Positions 52,676 through 62,424 of a stretch of 64,000 bases of DNA are shown here, piece by piece. Position 1 is the stretch's first letter. Every line of letters starts with the position of its first letter. This DNA comes from an uncultured Eubacteriales bacterium (GTDB lineage: Bacteria > Bacillota > Clostridia > Oscillospirales > Acutalibacteraceae): assembly GCA_934561055.1 (NCBI GenBank), contig CAKTFN010000001.1, positions 62,001 through 126,000 on the forward strand, read 5' to 3'. The notes below the pieces were generated by a model. That model saw only the letters and a list, made by a program, of their open reading frames with translations. It was not told where the DNA came from and made no database searches. Made by a program: the position numbers and the translations under genes.

Positions 52676-52704
52676 TTGACAAATATCTGTTGTCAATATA
52701 AAAT
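52676..52704 (+). promoter_or_regulatory. Promoter of fhs with an inverted repeat at the -35
   Basis: TTGACA (52676-52681) and TAAAAT (52699-52704), 17 bp apart. TTGACA is also one arm of a TTGACA-N9-TGTCAA inverted repeat (52676-52696), so a repressor site overlapping the promoter is possible. Confidence 0.7.
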
Positions 52705-52738
52705 ATTTAAATATATTATTTGATTGGAGGAGTTGTCA

Positions 52739-54415
52739 GTGTCTTATCTGACCGACATCGAAATTGCAAGACAATGCAAGTGCGAGCCGATTACCGAAAT
52801 TGCCGCAAGGTGCGGAGTCGATGAAAAATATCTTGAGCCTTACGGAAAAAACAAGGCGAAGATTGATCTTTCCTATCTCAGTGAAAACAAAAACAAAGAC
52901 GGAAAACTTGTTCTTGTTACTGCAATCACGCCCACTCCGGCCGGTGAAGGAAAAACAACGACAACAATCGGACTTGCCGACGGTATGAGAAAAATCGGAA
53001 AAAAAGCTGTTGTTGCAATGCGAGAACCGTCCCTCGGACCTGTTTTCGGAATCAAGGGCGGAGCCGCAGGCGGCGGATATGCTCAGGTTGTTCCGATGGA
53101 AGACATCAATCTTCATTTTACCGGTGATTTTCATGCAATTTCGGCGGCGAACAATCTTCTTGCCGCAATGATTGACAATCATATTCATCAGGGCAACGAG
53201 CTTGGAATTGACACTCGCCGCATAACATGGAAACGTTGCGTTGACATGAATGACAGACAACTTCGCTTTGTTGTTGACGGTCTCGGCGGAAGAATGAACG
53301 GCTTTCCGCGTGAGGATGGGTTTGACATCACTGTTGCGAGTGAGATAATGGCAATATTCTGCCTGTCAAATTCAATTGCCGATCTTAAAGAAAGACTTTC
53401 AAGGATTATTGTCGGTTATAATTATAACAACGAACCTGTAACTTGCGGTCAGCTCAAAGCTCAGGGCGCAATGACGGCTCTTCTCAAAGATGCACTTAAA
53501 CCCAATCTTGTTCAGACACTTGAAGGAACACCGGCGTTTGTTCACGGCGGACCTTTTGCGAATATTGCACACGGATGCAACTCTGTTCTCGCAACAAAGA
53601 TTGCGCTCAGAGCCGGAGATTACACAATTACCGAAGCGGGCTTCGGTGCGGATCTCGGTGCGGAAAAGTTTCTTGATATTAAGTGCCGTATGGCTTCACT
53701 TGTTCCGGATGCTGTTGTTGTCGTCGCAACGATCAGGGCTCTCAAAATGCACGGAGGACTTTCAAAAAATCAACTCGGCGAAGAAAACCTTGAAGCACTT
53801 GAAAAAGGTGTTCCGAACCTTCTTCGTCACGTTTCAAACATTAAGAACGTGTATAAGCTTCCATGCGTTGTTGCGGTCAACCGTTTCCCGACCGATACGG
53901 ATAAAGAGGTTGAATTCATTATTGAAAAGTGTCGCTCACTTGGCGTAAACGTTGTTTTGTCGGATGTTTGGGCAAAAGGCGGTGAAGGCGGAAAGGATCT
54001 TGCAAAAGAAGTTGTCCGCCTTTGCGAAGAGGAAAAGGGCAATTTCACTTTCAGTTATGAGGATTCTGACAGTATCTCAGAAAAAATCGAGAATGTTGTC
54101 AAAAAGGTTTACGGCGGAAACGGAGTTGTATTTGCTCCGGCTGCAAAGAAGCAACTCAATCAACTTGAAGAAATGGGATTCGGCTCGCTTCCTGTTTGCA
54201 TTGCAAAAACGCAGTACAGCTTTTCCGATGACCCGAAAAAACTCGGTGCACCGGATGACTTTCAAGTCACCGTAAAAAATCTTAAGGTCTCGGCCGGAGC
54301 AGGGTTCATTGTTGTTTTGACCGGTGACATAATGACGATGCCGGGATTGCCGAAGGTGCCGGCAGCCGAAAACATTGACGTTGACGAAAACGGAAATATT
54401 ACAGGTTTGTTCTAA
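52739..54415 (+). CDS. fhs: Formate--tetrahydrofolate ligase
   Basis: 558-residue enzyme joining formate to tetrahydrofolate with ATP, making 10-formyl-THF for purine synthesis and one-carbon or acetogenic metabolism. The P-loop TPTPAGEGKTTTT lies at residues 64-76. Other family stretches are EPSLGPVFGIKGGAAGGGYAQ cut at residues 97-116, NLHFTGDFHAI, GGPFANIAHGCN near 275, and ITEAGFGADLGAEKF near 300. Length is standard. The start is taken as GTG at 52739, 8 nt after GGAGG; an upstream in-frame TTG at 52724 overlaps that site. It is monocistronic. Confidence 0.97.
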   Translation: MSYLTDIEIARQCKCEPITEIAARCGVDEKYLEPYGKNKAKIDLSYLSENKNKDGKLVLVTAITPTPAGEGKTTTTIGLADGMRKIGKKAVVAMREPSLGPVFGIKGGAAGGGYAQVVPMEDINLHFTGDFHAISAANNLLAAMIDNHIHQGNELGIDTRRITWKRCVDMNDRQLRFVVDGLGGRMNGFPREDGFDITVASEIMAIFCLSNSIADLKERLSRIIVGYNYNNEPVTCGQLKAQGAMTALLKDALKPNLVQTLEGTPAFVHGGPFANIAHGCNSVLATKIALRAGDYTITEAGFGADLGAEKFLDIKCRMASLVPDAVVVVATIRALKMHGGLSKNQLGEENLEALEKGVPNLLRHVSNIKNVYKLPCVVAVNRFPTDTDKEVEFIIEKCRSLGVNVVLSDVWAKGGEGGKDLAKEVVRLCEEEKGNFTFSYEDSDSISEKIENVVKKVYGGNGVVFAPAAKKQLNQLEEMGFGSLPVCIAKTQYSFSDDPKKLGAPDDFQVTVKNLKVSAGAGFIVVLTGDIMTMPGLPKVPAAENIDVDENGNITGLF

Positions 54416-54437
54416 GAAAAAGATAACGAATATTTTT

Positions 54438-54488
54438 AAGGGTTATGCAAAGAAAATTATTGCGTAACCCTTTATTTTTGCTTTATTC
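54438..54488 (+). terminator. Intrinsic terminator of fhs
   Basis: AAGGGTTA (54438-54445) pairs with TAACCCTT (54475-54482), with an inner GCAA/TTGC, followed by TATTTTTG. Confidence 0.88.
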
Positions 54489-54490
54489 TG

Positions 54491-54499
54491 TGGTACAAT
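54491..54499 (+). promoter_or_regulatory. Probable promoter of uvrBA (extended -10)
   Basis: TGGTACAAT is an extended -10. A possible -35, TTGCGT (54470-54475), lies 18 bp upstream inside the fhs terminator. No LexA/DinR-type operator was recognised. Confidence 0.5.
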
Positions 54500-54538
54500 A
54501 CCTAACAGAACATTTGTTTTCTTGGTGGTGAATGATTA

Positions 54539-56500
54539 ATGGATCATTTCAAACTTGTCTCAAAATACCGACCGACCGGTGACCAGCCGCAGGCTATAGA
54601 TCGCCTTGTTAAAGGCGTTGAAGACGGCGATATGGAGCAGACCTTGATGGGTGTTACGGGCTCGGGAAAAACTTTCACAATGGCTAATATCATTGCGAAA
54701 CTTAATCGTCCGACTCTTGTTTTGGCTCACAATAAAACACTTGCCGCACAGCTTTGCTCAGAATTCAAGGAGTTTTTTCCGGAAAATGCGGTTGAATATT
54801 TTGTTTCATATTATGATTATTATCAGCCCGAAGCATATATCCCGACAACCGATACCTATATTGAAAAGGATTCGGCCGTAAATGATGTAATAGATAAGCT
54901 TCGCCACTCAGCAACGTCAGCCCTTTCCGAAAGGCGGGACGTGATTATCGTTGCAAGCGTTTCTTGCATTTATACCCTCGGTGACCCGATAGATTATCGC
55001 AGCATGGTCATATCGCTTCGCCCGGGAATGGAAAAAAGCCGTGACGAGCTTATTGAAAAGCTCACTTCTATTCAGTATGAAAGAAATGATGTAAATTTCG
55101 TCCGCAATAAATTTCGTGTTCGAGGCGATGTTGTCGAAATATATCCGGTTTATTCAAATGATACGGCAATAAGAGTCGAATTTTTCGGCGATGAAGTTGA
55201 CCGAATCTGTGAAATCAATCCTCTCACCGGAGAAATCAAGTCAACTCTTTCCCATGTTGCAATCTATCCTGCGTCACACTACGTTGTCGGTCACGACAAA
55301 ATGGAAAGGGCAATTTCTGAAATTCATGATGAAATGGAAGCACGTGCCGAAGAATTTACCCGTGAAGGAAAACTTCTTGAAGCCGAGCGTATCCGTCAAA
55401 GGACAAGCTATGATCTTGAAATGCTTCGTGAAACCGGCTTTTGCAAGGGTATTGAAAACTATTCCAGAGTTATGTCGGGGCGTCCTGCCGGTTCAAGTCC
55501 GTTCACGCTTTTGCATTACTTTCCCGATGATTTTCTTTTGTTCGTCGATGAATCGCATGTTACTCTTCCGCAGGTTCGGGCAATGTATGCAGGGGACAGA
55601 GCAAGAAAAGAAAGTCTCATCAATTTTGGGTTCCGACTTCCTTCGGCTTATGACAACCGACCTTTGAGATTTGATGAATTTTATGATATTGTCGGACAGA
55701 AAATATTTGTCAGTGCAACTCCCGGCGAATTTGAGCGTGAAAAAAGCGAACAGATTGTTGAACAGGTCATCAGACCTACCGGACTTCTTGATCCGCTCAT
55801 TTCCGTCAGACCGATCGACGGTCAGATTGATGATCTTGTCGGAGAAATTATGGAACGAACCGCACGAAAAGAACGTGTGCTTATTACAACCCTCACGAAA
55901 AAAATGGCAGAGTCGCTTACCGATTATCTTTCAAATCTTGACATTAAAGTTCGATATATGCACTACGACATTGATACGATTGAGAGAATGGAAATAATTC
56001 GTGATCTTCGTCTCGGTGAAATTGATGTTCTCGTCGGAATCAACCTTTTGAGAGAGGGTCTTGATATTCCGGAAGTTTCGCTTGTTGCGATTCTTGACGC
56101 GGACAAGGAAGGCTTTTTGCGGTCGGAAACGTCGCTCGTTCAGACAATCGGCCGTGCGGCGAGAAACGCAAACGGAGAAGTTATTATGTATGCAGATTCG
56201 GTTACGCCGTCAATGGAGCGTGCGATAACCGAAACCAACCGCAGACGAAAGATTCAGAGCGAATACAACAAAGAGCACGGAATCGTTCCGAAGACAATTA
56301 TCAAAGAGGTTCATGATGTTCTTGAAATTTCGTCAAAAAGAACGGATATTGAAAAGAATTTTAAGCGTATGTCAAGGCTTGAGCGTGAACAGACAATTAA
56401 AAGTCTTACGGCAGAAATGCGTGCTGCGGCTAAAATTCTTGAGTTTGAACATGCCGCTTATCTTCGTGATAAAATCGAAAAGCTTAAATCAATGAAGTGA
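54539..56500 (+). CDS. uvrB: Excinuclease ABC subunit B
   Basis: 653-residue DNA-damage-verifying helicase of nucleotide excision repair, partner of UvrA and UvrC. Walker A GVTGSGKT is at residues 38-45; the beta-hairpin that probes DNA contains YYDYYQPEAYIP (about 91-102); the Walker B box FVDESHVT is near 337; helicase motifs such as QTIGRAARN lie near 537. The C-terminal UVR motif (about 612-650) includes LEFEHAAYLRDKI and contacts UvrC. Length is standard. The ATG at 54539 is preceded by GGTGGTG. uvrA follows 10 bp downstream, so the two are one operon. Confidence 0.98.
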   Translation: MDHFKLVSKYRPTGDQPQAIDRLVKGVEDGDMEQTLMGVTGSGKTFTMANIIAKLNRPTLVLAHNKTLAAQLCSEFKEFFPENAVEYFVSYYDYYQPEAYIPTTDTYIEKDSAVNDVIDKLRHSATSALSERRDVIIVASVSCIYTLGDPIDYRSMVISLRPGMEKSRDELIEKLTSIQYERNDVNFVRNKFRVRGDVVEIYPVYSNDTAIRVEFFGDEVDRICEINPLTGEIKSTLSHVAIYPASHYVVGHDKMERAISEIHDEMEARAEEFTREGKLLEAERIRQRTSYDLEMLRETGFCKGIENYSRVMSGRPAGSSPFTLLHYFPDDFLLFVDESHVTLPQVRAMYAGDRARKESLINFGFRLPSAYDNRPLRFDEFYDIVGQKIFVSATPGEFEREKSEQIVEQVIRPTGLLDPLISVRPIDGQIDDLVGEIMERTARKERVLITTLTKKMAESLTDYLSNLDIKVRYMHYDIDTIERMEIIRDLRLGEIDVLVGINLLREGLDIPEVSLVAILDADKEGFLRSETSLVQTIGRAARNANGEVIMYADSVTPSMERAITETNRRRKIQSEYNKEHGIVPKTIIKEVHDVLEISSKRTDIEKNFKRMSRLEREQTIKSLTAEMRAAAKILEFEHAAYLRDKIEKLKSMK

Positions 56501-56510
56501 GGTAACAAAA

Positions 56511-59339
56511 GTGCCAGAAAAAAATATCTATATAAAAGGAGCAAGGGAGCATAATCTGAAAAATGTTGACCTTGTTCTTCCAAGGGATAAAATGATTGTT
56601 TTTACCGGGCTTTCAGGTTCCGGAAAATCATCTCTTGCGTTTGACACAATCTATGCCGAAGGGCAGCGCAGATATGTTGAATCGCTTTCTTCGTACGCAA
56701 GGCAGTTCCTCGGCCAGATGGAAAAGCCGGACGTTGATTTAATAGACGGACTTTCGCCCGCAATTTCCATTGATCAGAAAACAACATCCAAAAATCCGCG
56801 TTCCACTGTCGGAACAATTACCGAAATATATGATTATCTCAGGCTTTTGTATGCCAGAATCGGAATTCCTCACTGCACCGTTTGCGGACGTGAAATCAAA
56901 CCGCAAACGGTTGATATGATTGTTGACCGCATCATGCTTTTTGAAGAAGGGACAAAGTTCCAAATCCTTTCCCCGATTGCAAGGGGAAAGAAGGGGGAGT
57001 TCGTCAAAGAGCTTGAGCAGGTCAGAAAAAGCGGATTTGTCCGTGTAAGAATCGACGGAATAATTTATGACCTTTCGGAGGTCGGAAAGCTTGAAAAGAA
57101 CAAAAAGCATAATATCGAAGTTGTTGTTGACCGTCTTGTTATGAAAGATTCGATTCGTTCCCGTCTTGCCGATTCGGTCGAAACGGCAACGAAACTCTCC
57201 GGAGGTCTGCTTCTCGTTGAGCGTGTCGGCATTGACGAACAGTTGTTTTCACTAAACTATGCCTGTCCGGAACACGGAGTCAGTTTTGACGAACTTACGC
57301 CGAGAATGTTTTCGTTCAACAATCCTTTCGGCGCCTGTAAAAAATGTTCCGGTCTCGGAGTTTTTATGAAAATCTCCGAAAAAAATGTAATTCCTGATCC
57401 TTCGCTTTCAATCAGAAAAGGAGCAATCAAAGCTTACGGTTGGAGCTCGGTCGGAGAAGGATCAATCGCAGGAATGTATTATACCGCTCTCGGAAAAAAG
57501 TTCGGTTTCACTTTGGACACACCGATTGAGCAGATGTCAAAGAAGGCGTTAAATGCGATTCTTTACGGAACAAACGGCGAAAAAATGAAGATGGAACGAC
57601 CAACTTCCTTCGGCGGAGGTGTTTATTATACCGATTTTGAAGGTGTTATTAACAATATGCAAAGAAGGTACAATGAATCAACGAGTGAGGTTTCAAGAAA
57701 CGAAATCGAACAGTTGATGGTTACCGAAAAGTGTCCCGAATGTGGGGGCGCAAGACTTTGCAAGGAAGCTCTCAGTGTAACCGTCGGAGGAAAGAACATT
57801 GATGAGGTTTCAAATCTTTCAATTGAAAAAGCGCTTGAGTTTTCCGAATCGTTGAAGGAAACTTTGAGTGAGCGTGACCTGATGATCGGAAAGATTATTT
57901 TGAAAGAAATTTGTGACCGTCTTAAATTTCTTTCAAGTGTCGGTCTCGGATACCTCACTCTTGCCCGTTCGGCCGGAACTCTTTCGGGCGGCGAAAGTCA
58001 GCGTATCCGCCTTGCAACTCAGCTCGGAACATCACTTATGGGCGTTTTGTATATTCTTGACGAGCCGAGCATCGGACTTCATCAGCGTGACAACGGCAAA
58101 CTTATCGGAACGCTGAAACATCTGCGTGACATCGGTAATACGCTTATTGTTGTTGAACACGATGAGGATACAATACGAGCGGCGGATCATGTTGTTGATT
58201 TCGGCCCTGCGGCCGGAATTAACGGCGGTGAGGTTGTTTGCAGCGGAAGCGTTGAAGATATTATTAATTGCGAAAAATCAATAACCGGTCAATATCTTTC
58301 CGGAAGGAAAAAGATTCCCGTTCCCGAAAAGCGCCGCGAAGGTAACGGAAAGTTTCTCAAAGTTTTCGGAGCGAGCGAGAACAATCTGAAGAAAATTGAC
58401 GTTGAAATTCCGCTCGGAGAATTCGTTTGCGTAACCGGTGTTTCAGGTTCGGGAAAGTCTTCTCTTGTCAATGAGATTTTATATAAGCACCTTGCCGCAG
58501 AATTAAACAATGCGAAAAAATTTCCCGGGAAATTCGAACGCATTGAAGGCGTTGAAAATCTTGACAAGATAATCAATATAGATCAGTCACCGATAGGAAG
58601 AACGCCTCGGTCGAATCCGGCAACGTATACCGGTGTTTTCAATGATATCCGAGAACTTTTTGCAAACACGGTTGATGCAAAAATGAAAGGTTATTCCGCA
58701 AGTCGCTTTTCATTCAATGTTAAGGGCGGCCGTTGCGAGGCGTGCAGCGGTGACGGAATTGTAAAGATTGAAATGCACTTTCTTGCCGATATTTTTGTTC
58801 CGTGCGACGTTTGCAAAGGAAAGAGATATAATAACGAAACTCTTGCCGTGAAGTATAAGGGAAAGTCGATTTATGATGTTCTTGAAATGACGGTGGTTGA
58901 AGGAATGAATTTTTTTGAAAACATTCCAAAAATCTATAACAAGCTGAAAACGCTTTATGATGTCGGACTCGGATATATCAAGATCGGTCAGCCGGCAACA
59001 ACGCTCTCGGGTGGCGAAGCTCAGCGGGTTAAACTTTCAACCGAACTTTCAAAGCGCGCAACGGGAAAAACGGTTTACGTTCTTGACGAGCCTACAACCG
59101 GACTTCATACCGCGGACGTTCATCGCCTTGTTGAAGTACTTCACGCTCTTGTCGATGCCGGAAATTCAGTAATTGTCATTGAGCATAATCTTGACGTTAT
59201 AAAGACGGCGGATTATATAATCGACCTTGGCCCCGAAGGGGGAGACGGCGGCGGAAGAATCGTCGCAAAGGGTACACCCGAGCAGGTTGCGAAGGTTAAA
59301 AAATCCTATACCGGGCAGTATCTTAAAAAAATGCTTTGA
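56511..59339 (+). CDS. uvrA: Excinuclease ABC subunit A
   Basis: 942-residue damage-recognition ATPase. It contains two ABC domains: Walker A GLSGSGKSS at 33-41 with signature LSGGESQRI near 492, and GVSGSGKSS near 645 with signature LSGGEAQRV near 833. Zinc modules include CTVCGRE near 123, a CxxC pair at CKKCSGLG, CPECGG near 410 and CEACSGDG with CDVCKGKRYN near 745. Length is standard. The start is GTG at 56511, 8 nt after GAGGT and 10 bp after uvrB, indicating co-expression. Confidence 0.98.
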   Translation: MPEKNIYIKGAREHNLKNVDLVLPRDKMIVFTGLSGSGKSSLAFDTIYAEGQRRYVESLSSYARQFLGQMEKPDVDLIDGLSPAISIDQKTTSKNPRSTVGTITEIYDYLRLLYARIGIPHCTVCGREIKPQTVDMIVDRIMLFEEGTKFQILSPIARGKKGEFVKELEQVRKSGFVRVRIDGIIYDLSEVGKLEKNKKHNIEVVVDRLVMKDSIRSRLADSVETATKLSGGLLLVERVGIDEQLFSLNYACPEHGVSFDELTPRMFSFNNPFGACKKCSGLGVFMKISEKNVIPDPSLSIRKGAIKAYGWSSVGEGSIAGMYYTALGKKFGFTLDTPIEQMSKKALNAILYGTNGEKMKMERPTSFGGGVYYTDFEGVINNMQRRYNESTSEVSRNEIEQLMVTEKCPECGGARLCKEALSVTVGGKNIDEVSNLSIEKALEFSESLKETLSERDLMIGKIILKEICDRLKFLSSVGLGYLTLARSAGTLSGGESQRIRLATQLGTSLMGVLYILDEPSIGLHQRDNGKLIGTLKHLRDIGNTLIVVEHDEDTIRAADHVVDFGPAAGINGGEVVCSGSVEDIINCEKSITGQYLSGRKKIPVPEKRREGNGKFLKVFGASENNLKKIDVEIPLGEFVCVTGVSGSGKSSLVNEILYKHLAAELNNAKKFPGKFERIEGVENLDKIINIDQSPIGRTPRSNPATYTGVFNDIRELFANTVDAKMKGYSASRFSFNVKGGRCEACSGDGIVKIEMHFLADIFVPCDVCKGKRYNNETLAVKYKGKSIYDVLEMTVVEGMNFFENIPKIYNKLKTLYDVGLGYIKIGQPATTLSGGEAQRVKLSTELSKRATGKTVYVLDEPTTGLHTADVHRLVEVLHALVDAGNSVIVIEHNLDVIKTADYIIDLGPEGGDGGGRIVAKGTPEQVAKVKKSYTGQYLKKML

Positions 59340-59349
59340 TTTAAAGTAC

Positions 59350-59388
59350 GCCTTCGGCAGAAAATTTTGCCGAAGGCGATTTGATTTT
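59350..59388 (+). terminator. Intrinsic terminator of uvrBA
   Basis: A perfect 10-bp stem (GCCTTCGGCA / TGCCGAAGGC) is followed by a T-rich GATTTGATTTT. Confidence 0.85.
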
Positions 59389-59457
59389 CAAAAATGTAAC
59401 GGCAAAAAAGTTTTATCTGTTCTTTTTCAAAGATTTTGAAAAAAATTTTAAAAACGC

Positions 59458-59486
59458 TTGACTTTTATGTCATGAGTCATTATAAT
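59458..59486 (+). promoter_or_regulatory. Promoter of tRNA-Pro
   Basis: TTGACT (59458-59463) and TATAAT (59481-59486), 17 bp apart, 22 bp before the tRNA. Confidence 0.88.
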
Positions 59487-59508
59487 ATCGTAGTGGTTTG
59501 AAACACAT

Positions 59509-59585
59509 CCGGGTGTAGCGCAGCTTGGTAGCGCGCTTGACTGGGGGTCAAGAGGCCGCAGGTTCAAGTCCTGTCACTCGGACCA
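59509..59585 (+). tRNA. tRNA-Pro (anticodon GGG)
   Basis: 77-nt cloverleaf with CCA encoded. Acceptor CCGGGTG pairs with CACTCGG (one G-T), discriminator A. Anticodon stem CTTGA/TCAAG encloses CTGGGGG, with GGG at positions 34-36. The T arm is GCAGG-TTCAAGT-CCTGT. The mobile element begins about 100 bp downstream. Confidence 0.96.
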
Positions 59586-59587
59586 GT

Positions 59588-59635
59588 ATGAGTGTTCATA
59601 ACGGATTTATGTTATGGACACTCATTCTTTTATTC
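59588..59635 (+). terminator. Intrinsic terminator of tRNA-Pro
   Basis: ATGAGTGT (59588-59595) pairs with ACACTCAT (59618-59625), with an inner CATAAC/GTTATG, followed by TCTTTTATT. Confidence 0.88.
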
Positions 59636-59656
59636 AATTTCATCCGGTTTGTATGT

Positions 59657-59690
59657 GGTGAGCAGGTTTTGTGCCTGCTCACCTTTTGTC
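59657..59690 (+). terminator. Hairpin at the edge of the mobile element
   Basis: A perfect 10-bp stem (GGTGAGCAGG / CCTGCTCACC) followed by TTTTGTC on the plus strand. It sits right at the end of the recombinase coding region and may insulate the element from outside transcription or mark its end. Confidence 0.7.
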
Positions 59691-61391
59691 TTATGCGGAT
59701 TTCACTGTGGGAATATACTCCAGATCTACGCCCTTCCGGGTGTTGGCTTTGTAGTTTTCGTCATCTGATGACGGTAGTTCTAAGTAACCGACAAAACGAT
59801 AATAGATGACGATACGTTGAGTGTAGTTCTTTTTGCCGCCTTCTTTTTCGTACACATCAATGTGGTCAATAAGTTCCCGGAGCATTGGTGCGGTTAAGGA
59901 TTCCATCTCCATAAACTTTCTGACAGCTTTAAGAAAGTCATCTTTGTTTTGCTCCATTTCACTGATTTTGGCAAGGCGCTCCTTGTACTCAAAAATCTTT
60001 GTTTTCAGTTCAAGACGTTCAACCTCGTATTTATGGGATAGCTCCATATACATCTCATCGCTCAACTTGCCCGATACATTGTCCTCATAGGTTTTGGCGA
60101 AAATCGAAGTGAGCATTTCATTTCGGGTGGTTGCCCGATTTAGCTCTGTTTCCAAGGTTTTCTGCTCCGCCAACATATCGGCATTGGTTTTTTCGGCGAG
60201 GAGCTTTGCAAATTCTTCCTCGTGGGATTCCAAATACTTTGCTAATCTCTTTAATTCAAGCATAACGACCTGCTCGATAGCGTCGGCACGGATATAATGG
60301 CGGGTTTCGCAATTCCCACGGGTATCCTTCTTATAGTTGGAACAGCTGAAATAATGGATTTCCTTGTTGGTAATATTCGTGTGATACCATAACTTGCTGC
60401 CGCAATCGGCACAGTAAAGAAAATCGCAAAACATATTCTTCTCGCCGTTTTCCTGTTTATGAGCACGGCGCTTTGTCTTTACGACAAGCATCTGCACCAG
60501 CTCAAAATCATCACGGCTGATAATCGACTCGTGAACATCCTTGAAAATAACCCAGTTTTAAGTTGATGATATCGCCGCAATACTCCTGCTGGGTAAGAAT
60601 CTTTGTAACGGTAGTTTTGCACCATTTATATTTGTTAGGCTGTGTGACCTTACCGCCTTTACGAATACCCTTTTCTTGCCAATACGCCATAGGAATCAGC
60701 ACCTTGCGCTCCTGCAATATACGGGCAATCGTTTCGTTGCTCTTACCTTCAAGCGCCATTTTGAAGATGTCACGACGACCTGTGCCGCTTCGGGATCAAT
60801 AACCCACTTCTTAGGATTATCGGGAGATTTGATATACCCATATGGCGGCGGAGCTAACGGCTCGCCTGTGCTACCCCTGATACGATAGGATGATTGACAT
60901 TTTTTGCTAATGTCCCCTGCGTAAAACTCGTTCAACACATTTTTGAACGGCGCAATTTCACTTTCACCTTTGTCGCTGTCGATATTGTCGTTAACGGCGA
61001 TGAACCGAACATCTCTGTCGGGAAAATAGTTGTCCATATAATATCCGACCATATCGTATCGCCGTCCGAGATGGGACAGATCTTTGACAATCACCGTTGA
61101 GATATATCCGAGGTCAATGTCCTCGATCATCTTCTGAAAACCGGGACGCTCGAAATTTGTACCGGTATAGCCATCGTCAACATAGTATCGGGTATTGGTT
61201 AGCCCATTTTCCTTTGCGAAACGTTTTAACAATTTCTTTTGATTGGCGACCGAGTTGCTGTCACCTTCCACACCGTCATCACGGGAAAGGCGGCAGTACA
61301 AGGCGGTAATGCCAGCCTTATCCTGTTTCTTTTTCGACTGCAATGTTGTCCTCCTTTCCGGCAGCCGAACACACACATTTTCTGCTGCCAT
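59691..61391 (-). pseudogene. Large serine recombinase, disrupted
   Basis: The start at the ATG at 61391 has GAGGG upstream. The N-terminal resolvase domain is intact: the catalytic Ser lies in ITALYCRLSRDDG, followed by YVDDGYTGTNFERPGFQKM and VKDLSHLGR. The recombinase domain follows (APPPYGYIKSPDNPKKW, then DPEAAQV). Here one base is missing, and the sequence continues in another frame as RDIFKMALEGKSNETIARIL. After QQEYCGDIIN about 20 codons are lost and the frame changes again to VIFKDVHESIISRDDFELVQ. The zinc beta-ribbon (LYCADCGSKLWYHTN) and C-terminal coiled coil then read through to the end. It resembles TnpX/TndX-type recombinases. With two lesions it should be inactive. Confidence 0.9.
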
Positions 61392-61414
61392 AGTATCATT
61401 TCCCTCGGTGATTA

Positions 61415-61576
61415 TCAAATGTGCGAAATCACTTGTGAGGATTTTTTTACACAGGTCGGAAAAGAGGTATTGTCCTCTTTCCGCCCTGTATGCTTGAACG
61501 CCGCCGACACAATGTAGGTAGCGCCGTTGACTTTGTATTCTTGCTCTTCGCCGTAAAGTGACTGCATAATACTCAT
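61415..61576 (-). CDS. Small element-encoded protein, possibly frameshifted
   Basis: 53 residues from an ATG that shares one base with the parB stop (TAATG), preceded by GAGAGGAAAG. The first half (YGEEQEYKVNGATYIVSAAF) resembles the beta-strand start of small proteins encoded beside serine recombinases in such elements, such as the TnpW type. The second half (NTSFPTCVKKSSQ) looks unlike that. A shift of one frame gives GQYLFSDLCKKILTSDFAHL, a more natural helix, so this gene too may carry a frameshift. Role unknown. Confidence 0.55.
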   Translation of the reverse strand: MSIMQSLYGEEQEYKVNGATYIVSAAFKHTGRKEDNTSFPTCVKKSSQVISHI

Positions 61577-62424
61577 TATCTTTCCTCTCTGTTTTTGTTT
61601 CGCTGACGGCTACGATAGTCGTCCTCAATCAGCTTGACTATTTTGCGTTCGATATCTCTCTGGGTGTAGCTTTTCGGAAAGAATTTAGTCAGCTTTTCAA
61701 TTTGAAAACTGATTTTCTCACGCTGATTCGGTTTTTCCTCAGATATGATTTTTGATATGGTATCGCTGACAAGTTTGCCTGACTGAGAGAGCTTTTTCAT
61801 TTGGATTGCCTGTGAGAGCGAGGGCGTTTTGTCCTCCACCTCTATTGCTTCAAACAAATCCTGCTGTTCGTATTCGGTTAGATAGGATAGCTCCACGCCT
61901 ACAGAAAATGCAATACGCTGTTCATCGACCATTTTGAGAATATCGGGGATGAGCTTAGTCAGGCGGATATAGCGTTTTACTGTATCTTTGCTGGTTCCCT
62001 CCTGTTCGGCAATCAGCTCAGTCGATAACTTCGGTGCAAGTTGCTCCGAAGTGAGATCAGTACGCTGTCCCTGATGCTTGAGCGCTTCGGCTTTCAGCTT
62101 GTAAGCAAACGCCTTTTCCGACGGCAGAAGATGCTCCCTGTGGAGATTGCTGTCCACCACCATAATCGCTGCTTCGTCACGGCTAACGGGACGAATAAAG
62201 GCAGGTACTTCTGCAAGTCCTGCCTTCTGTGCCGCACGGAAACGGCGGTGTCCGGATATGATTTCGTATTCGTCGGTTGTGCCTTCAAGCGGTCGTACAA
62301 TCAGCGGCGTCATAATTCCCTGTTGTTGAACGCTCTCGATTAAGCTGTTCATTTCTTCGTTGTCGAGCACCTGATAAGGGTGATCTCTGAATTCGTGTAA
62401 TTTGTTGATTGATATATTGGTCAT
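61576..62424 (-). CDS. ParB/RepB/Spo0J family partition-like protein
   Basis: 282 residues. The N-terminal ParB nuclease-like domain (about 1-95) has IISGHRRFRAAQKAG and the HREHLLPSEKAFAYKLKAEA stretch. A helix-turn-helix (about 130-165; LIAEQEGTSKDTVKRYIRL) and a charged C-terminal region follow. In mobilizable elements such proteins bind DNA for maintenance or transcription control. This is the one clearly intact core gene of the element. Its ATG overlaps the relaxase stop (ATGA), with AAAGGAG 10 nt upstream; its TAA overlaps the next ATG. Confidence 0.93.
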   Translation of the reverse strand: MTNISINKLHEFRDHPYQVLDNEEMNSLIESVQQQGIMTPLIVRPLEGTTDEYEIISGHRRFRAAQKAGLAEVPAFIRPVSRDEAAIMVVDSNLHREHLLPSEKAFAYKLKAEALKHQGQRTDLTSEQLAPKLSTELIAEQEGTSKDTVKRYIRLTKLIPDILKMVDEQRIAFSVGVELSYLTEYEQQDLFEAIEVEDKTPSLSQAIQMKKLSQSGKLVSDTISKIISEEKPNQREKISFQIEKLTKFFPKSYTQRDIERKIVKLIEDDYRSRQRNKNREER

